NCBI RefSeq assembly: GCF_001039005.1
Contig: NZ_LDWR01000026.1
Span: 1 to 64,000 of the forward strand
DNA: 64,000 bases
Source: Burkholderia cepacia
Lineage (GTDB): Bacteria; Pseudomonadota; Gammaproteobacteria; Burkholderiales; Burkholderiaceae
Direction: 5' to 3'
This document shows, one piece after another, positions 59,975-64,000 of the stretch; the stretch's first letter is position 1; every line of letters starts with the position of its first letter. Below the pieces are notes generated by a model, which made no database searches, was not told where the DNA came from, and was given only the letters and a program-made list of their open reading frames with translations. A program made the position numbers and the translations under genes.

Positions 59975-61483
59975 ATGGCAAGAACGGCCCGGATCGTCGA
60001 AATCCCGTCGCTCGGCGCGCTTGATCGTGCGGCCGGCGACCTGAGCCGCCAGCTCGCACAGGCGCTGCGCGAAGCCGTGCGCCGCGGCGACGTCCGTCCC
60101 GGCGACACGCTGCCGTCCACGCGGCTGCTGGCGGCGGCGCTGCAGGTCGCGCGCGGCACCGTCGTCGATGCATATGCGCAGCTCATCGCCGAAGGCTTCC
60201 TCGAATCGCGCGGCGGCGCGGGCACGCGGATCGCGAACGCGCTCGCCGAACCGCCGCCCGTCAACGCCCCTGAAACGCCTGCCCCGCGCGGCAGCCCGGT
60301 GCCCGCCGGGCTGCCCGAACCGGCCGCCACCTTCGCGCGGATCGCCCGCGAATTCCTTCCGTTGCCGGCCATGCCGTTCGCGATCTCGGTGCCGGTCGGC
60401 CTCACCGCGCCCGACGACATCTGGCGCCGGCTCGGCAACCGCCTGCGCGCGCGCGGCGCCGGCGCACCGTCCGGCTATGCCGATCCGCAAGGCGCGCTGC
60501 CGCTGCGCGAGGCGATCGCCGACTACGTGCGCCGGTCGCGCTCGGTGCGCTGCCATGCCGGCCAGGTCGTGATCACGAGCGGCACGCAGCAGGGGCTGCA
60601 TCTCGCGAGCCAGGTGCTGCTCGGCGCGAACGATCAGGCGTGGGTCGAGAATCCGGCCTATCGCGGCATCACCGCGCTGCTCGAAAGCACCGGGCGGCGA
60701 GACGCGATGGTGCGTGTGCCGGTCGATGCCGACGGCATCGACGTCGACGCCGGCATCCGCCTCGCGCCGCATGCGCGTGCCGCGTTCGTCACGCCGTCGC
60801 ACCAGTACCCGCTCGGCATGCCGCTCAGCATGGCGCGACGCAACGCGCTGCTCACGTGGGCGCGCACGCATCGCGCGTGGGTGGTCGAGGACGATTACGA
60901 CAGCGAGCTGCGCTACGAGGGCTATCCGTTCCCGTCGCTGCAAGGTCTCGACCCCGACCGCGTGATCTATCTCGGCACCTTCAGCAAGATCCTGTTTCCG
61001 TCGCTGCGGCTCGGCTACATGATCGTGCCCGACGATCTCGTGCCCGCGTTCTGCGGCGCCCGCGTGCTGATGGATCGCCATGCGCCGACCGCCGACCAGC
61101 ATGTGCTGGCCGCGTTCATCGCGGAAGGTCATCTCGACCGCCACATTCGCCGCGTGCGCGGCGTGTATGCGGAGCAGCGCGCATTGCTGATCGACACGCT
61201 CGGCGCGCGGCTGCCGCGCGAACGCGCGTGGGTGCAGCCGGGCGACCAGGGGATGCACGTCGTGCTGTGGCTTGCCGAAGGGATCGACGATCTCGACGTG
61301 GTCGCGCGCGCGGCGCAGGCCGGCGTCGCGGTGCGCGCGGTGTCGCCGATGTTCGCGCCGGGCACGGCGCGCCCGGGGCTCGTGCTCGGCTTCGGCGGGT
61401 TCGGGCGCGCGCAGATGGAGGCGGCCGCGCAGCGGCTCGCGGACGTGGTTTCGTCGGAAGAATCGCGGCCGCATACGCGGTAA
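59975..61483 (+). CDS. MocR/PdxR-family regulator (GntR HTH + aminotransferase domain)
   Basis: A 502-residue regulator. The N-terminal winged helix (about 15-80: LSRQLAQALREAVRRGDVRP, LPSTRLLAAALQVARGTVVD) precedes a fold-type I aminotransferase-like domain (about 150-495). That domain has VITSGTQQGLHLASQVLL, EDDYDSELRYEGYP and the PLP-lysine segment GTFSKILFPSLRLGYM, so the lysine that binds PLP is present. The ATG at 59975 is preferred over a TTG 27 nt upstream. Such regulators often sense amino-acid or PLP status. It is divergent from PaiB, its probable target along with itself. Confidence 0.9.
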   Translation: MARTARIVEIPSLGALDRAAGDLSRQLAQALREAVRRGDVRPGDTLPSTRLLAAALQVARGTVVDAYAQLIAEGFLESRGGAGTRIANALAEPPPVNAPETPAPRGSPVPAGLPEPAATFARIAREFLPLPAMPFAISVPVGLTAPDDIWRRLGNRLRARGAGAPSGYADPQGALPLREAIADYVRRSRSVRCHAGQVVITSGTQQGLHLASQVLLGANDQAWVENPAYRGITALLESTGRRDAMVRVPVDADGIDVDAGIRLAPHARAAFVTPSHQYPLGMPLSMARRNALLTWARTHRAWVVEDDYDSELRYEGYPFPSLQGLDPDRVIYLGTFSKILFPSLRLGYMIVPDDLVPAFCGARVLMDRHAPTADQHVLAAFIAEGHLDRHIRRVRGVYAEQRALLIDTLGARLPRERAWVQPGDQGMHVVLWLAEGIDDLDVVARAAQAGVAVRAVSPMFAPGTARPGLVLGFGGFGRAQMEAAAQRLADVVSSEESRPHTR

Positions 61484-61607
61484 AAGGTTGTCCGCGGGCA
61501 ACAAACGTAATCGTCTGTAAATCCTGCAAGCAAACAGCCGTTTCGGCCACCGGCACACGTGCGCCGTTTGCTAGGATCGCGCCTCTTCCGTCCACGCTCC
61601 TGCCGCC

Positions 61608-63839
61608 GTGAATCGCTTCGTGCCGTATCTTCGAAACGCGTGGGCCCGCTGCCGCGCCCGCGTCGCGCCGCTCGCCGCCGCCTGCCGCACGCGCGCCCGC
61701 GCACTGTGTGCCGGCGCGCTGCGTCGCCTGCGTCATCCGACGCGGCGCGGCGTGGCGCTGACGCTCGCCGCGATTCCCGTACTGGGCCTGCTGGTCCTGC
61801 TCGCGTTCGTGCCGTTCACGCCGAGCATCGGCGACATCCGCAAGGCGCGCATCGACCGCCCCGCACGCGTGCTGTCGGCCGACGGCCAGCTGATCGCCGA
61901 GTTCCGGCCAGTCAACCGCGAATGGGTGCCGCTCAAGCAGATCTCGCCGCACATGGTCGACGCGCTGATCGCGACCGAGGATCACCGCTTCTACGCGCAC
62001 CACGGCATCGACTGGCGCCGCACGATCGCGGCCGGGCTGCATACGTTCTCGGGCGACCGCCAGGGCGGCTCGACGATCACGCAGCAGCTCGCGCGCAACC
62101 TGTACCCGGACGAAGTCGGCCGTTCGCTGACGCTCACGCGCAAGGTGAAGGAGCTGATCACCGCGTTCAAGATCGAATCGGTGTACAGCAAGGACGAGAT
62201 CCTCGAAACCTACCTGAATACCGTGCCGTTCCTGTACAACGCGTACGGCGTCGAGATGGCCGCGCGCACCTACTTCGGCAAATCGGCGGACCAGCTCGAC
62301 ACCGTCGAAAGCGCGACGCTCGTCGGGATGCTGAAGGGCAACAGCTACTACAACCCGGTGCTGAATCCGGAACGCGCGGTACAGCGACGCAACATCGTGC
62401 TCGGCCGGATGGCGCAGATGGGCATGCTGTCGCCGCAACAGCTCGCGCAATTGCAGCGCCGGCCGCTGCGCGTCGACTTCGAGCCGCAGACGGCGCAACC
62501 CGGCCTTGCCCCGCACTTCGCAGTGCAACTGCGCAAGTGGCTGATCGCGTGGGCCGACCGCAACAACTACGATCTGTACTCGGACGGCCTCGTCGTGCGC
62601 ACGACGCTCGACGCGCGGCTGCAGGACATCGCGACGCAGGCGCTGACGCAGCAGACCGACCGGCTGCAGGCGATTGCCGACAGCACGTGGCTCGGCCCGT
62701 CCGGTTGCGGGCTGCGCAACGACCTGTTCCGCGGCTTCATCCGCCAGACGCCCGACTATCGCCAGGCCCGCGACGCGGGGCTCGCCGATGTGGCGGCGCT
62801 GAAGCAGCTCGGCGCGGATCGTGCGTTCATGCGCGCGCTGTGCGAGCGCAAGACGCAGGTGCAGGCCGGCTTCGTCGCGATCGATCCGCGCAACGGCGCG
62901 ATCAGGGCGTGGGTCGGCAGTCCTGATTTCGGCAGCGAGCCGTTCGATCACGTCGCGCAGGCGCGGCGCCAGCCGGGCTCGACGTTCAAGCCGTTCGTCT
63001 ATGGCGCCGCGTTCGCGGACGGCATGCGGCCCGCCGATACGTTCATCGACCGCCCCGTCGCGATTCCCATCGACGGCCGCGCCGTCTGGCGCCCCACCGA
63101 TGCGGAGCCGCCGACGGGCGAACCGATGACGCTGCGCGACGCGCTCGCGCTGTCGCGCAACCGCATCACCGCGCAGGTGATGCAGCACGAGGGCGCCGCG
63201 AAGGTCGCGCAGCTCGCGCGCGCGATGGGCGTGCGCGACAGCCCGCTCGACGCGGTGCCATCGCTCGCGCTCGGCACGAGCCCCGTCACGCTGAAGGAGA
63301 TGGTATCCGCGTACGGCACGATCGCGAACCGCGGCGTGTACGTCGCACCGCAGATGATCACGCGCATCGAGGATCGCGACGGCAAGGTGCTCGCCGCGTT
63401 CGCCAGCGCGCCGCCCGAACGCGCGCTGCCGGCGCCTGCCGCGCAGACGCTCGTCGACGTGATGCGCGATGTCGTCGATTACGGCACCGGCGCCGACATC
63501 CGCTCGCGCTACGGGATCCGCGTCGACGTCGCCGGCAAGACGGGCACGACGCAGGACAACGCGGACGGCTGGTTCATCCTGATGCATCCGCAACTGGTGG
63601 CCGGCGCATGGGTCGGCTTCGACGACGGCAGCGTGACGCTGCGCAGCGACTACTGGGGTGCGGGCGCGCACAGCGCGCTGCCGATCGTCGGCGGTTTCTA
63701 CGATGCGGCGCTGCGTTCGCGCGCGATCGATCCGCGCGCGCAGTTCTCGCCCGACTTCCGGCCGCGCAGCGCGCCGGCGCCAGCGCCGCGGCGCCACCCG
63801 CATCCCGGCCTGTTCGACTGGTTGAGGTTCTTCCGCTAA
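61608..63839 (+). CDS. Class A penicillin-binding protein (GT51 transglycosylase / transpeptidase)
   Basis: A 743-residue bifunctional peptidoglycan synthase. A basic cytoplasmic N-terminus precedes one TM (about 50-72). The GT51 domain has ALIATEDHRFYAHHGIDWRR (catalytic Glu124) and GGSTITQQLARNLYPDE. The transpeptidase domain has the Ser nucleophile in PGSTFKPFVYG, the SRN motif LALSRNRITA and the KTG motif AGKTGTTQDNADGWFI. The GTG start at 61608 gives the full basic leader. It is shorter than classical PBP1a (about 800) and lacks an OB insertion, so it is closer to the PBP1-like short forms. It is probably monocistronic. Confidence 0.92.
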   Translation: MNRFVPYLRNAWARCRARVAPLAAACRTRARALCAGALRRLRHPTRRGVALTLAAIPVLGLLVLLAFVPFTPSIGDIRKARIDRPARVLSADGQLIAEFRPVNREWVPLKQISPHMVDALIATEDHRFYAHHGIDWRRTIAAGLHTFSGDRQGGSTITQQLARNLYPDEVGRSLTLTRKVKELITAFKIESVYSKDEILETYLNTVPFLYNAYGVEMAARTYFGKSADQLDTVESATLVGMLKGNSYYNPVLNPERAVQRRNIVLGRMAQMGMLSPQQLAQLQRRPLRVDFEPQTAQPGLAPHFAVQLRKWLIAWADRNNYDLYSDGLVVRTTLDARLQDIATQALTQQTDRLQAIADSTWLGPSGCGLRNDLFRGFIRQTPDYRQARDAGLADVAALKQLGADRAFMRALCERKTQVQAGFVAIDPRNGAIRAWVGSPDFGSEPFDHVAQARRQPGSTFKPFVYGAAFADGMRPADTFIDRPVAIPIDGRAVWRPTDAEPPTGEPMTLRDALALSRNRITAQVMQHEGAAKVAQLARAMGVRDSPLDAVPSLALGTSPVTLKEMVSAYGTIANRGVYVAPQMITRIEDRDGKVLAAFASAPPERALPAPAAQTLVDVMRDVVDYGTGADIRSRYGIRVDVAGKTGTTQDNADGWFILMHPQLVAGAWVGFDDGSVTLRSDYWGAGAHSALPIVGGFYDAALRSRAIDPRAQFSPDFRPRSAPAPAPRRHPHPGLFDWLRFFR

Positions 63840-63896
63840 GCGTGCCGCCCGCGTGCGCGGCGGCCGCGCGTGTTACCGAAGCGTCGTCGCCACTGC

Positions 63897-64000
63897 TCAA
63901 CGCGGCGCGACGACGACCCGCCCCGTCACATCGACGAGACCGACCTTCCCGTCGCGTTGCGCCAGAAACGCGTCGCGCTCCGGCGACCAGTCGAGCGACG
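63897..64000 (-). CDS. WG-repeat-like protein, 3' part, 5' end outside window
   Basis: The minus-strand reading frame running into the right edge of the window and ending at TGA (63897-63899) reads SLDWSPERDAFLAQRDGKVG then LVDVTGRVVVAPR. The AxxDGKxGLxDxxGRVVxxP pattern is that of a WG-type repeat (beta-strand repeat proteins of uncertain role). Only about 34 residues are visible, so the family call is tentative. It converges with the penicillin-binding protein gene. Confidence 0.5.
   Translation of the reverse strand, partial: SLDWSPERDAFLAQRDGKVGLVDVTGRVVVAPR

Noticed and set aside
61116-63803. 895-codon frame antisense to the penicillin-binding protein
   Set aside because: Typical antisense shadow: low-complexity Arg/Val/Ala composition without conserved motifs.

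Overview
The window is chromosomal DNA of a high-GC beta-proteobacterium. The strong G/C preference at third codon positions, a DUF2827 protein family, a YadA-type adhesin, an OmpC-type porin and a liuABCD leucine-catabolism operon all fit Burkholderia, most likely the B. cepacia complex and a secondary replicon. This assignment is an inference from gene content; no database search was run. I see no tRNA, rRNA, IS element or CRISPR array.

Region 1 (1-14.6 kb) is a surface-modification locus. The 3' end of a giant trimeric autotransporter adhesin and an OmpA-type lipoprotein are followed by an operon with three DUF2827 paralogues (GT-like), a DUF4019 exported protein and a 657-residue FkbM methyltransferase-TPR-GT9-like fusion. 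After an EAL protein and a small unknown gene come an AT-rich spacer, a fourth DUF2827 gene, a SAM methyltransferase and a two-lobed GT34-like glycosyltransferase. This is my best candidate for an undescribed system: a transporter-free glycan pathway that may decorate the Ser/Thr-rich adhesin.

Region 2 (14.6-24.4 kb) holds a Tat-exported phospholipase C with a small lipoprotein, the leucine/isovalerate operon liuABCD, its divergent TetR regulator with palindromic operators, and a small exported protein.

Region 3 (24.7-35.7 kb) has a Fur-box-preceded TonB siderophore receptor followed by a sugar-acid cluster: MFS, YiaK-like reductase, L-gulonate 5-dehydrogenase-like enzyme, ManD and GntR on one strand, UxuB-like oxidoreductase and MFS on the other. 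Together these predict L-gulonate -> D-fructuronate -> D-mannonate -> 2-keto-3-deoxygluconate. The cluster is flanked on its far side by a 90-bp decayed copy of the TonB receptor's 3' end.

Region 4 (36-43.3 kb) has a visibly less biased composition. It carries a Bcr/CflA exporter, a LysR regulator and a divergent unknown operon (ThDP enzyme, secreted cupin, ABM monooxygenase, 14-TM exporter, DoxX).

Region 5 (43.6-47.1 kb) is a four-gene periplasmic sulfur/electron-transfer module: DsrE-like Tat protein, ModA-like binding protein, dihaem cytochrome c and TsdA-like thiosulfate dehydrogenase. It is followed by a secreted beta-propeller protein, a GFA enzyme, a porin, a LysE exporter, an acetyltransferase, a phosphoesterase, a hydrolase and a two-component system (47-56.4 kb).

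Region 6 (56.6-64 kb) contains a TlpA-like thioredoxin, an AT-richer orphan type VI secretion cassette (PAAR, Tae4 amidase, putative membrane immunity protein), a PaiB-like protein, a MocR regulator, a class A penicillin-binding protein and the edge of a WG-repeat-like gene.
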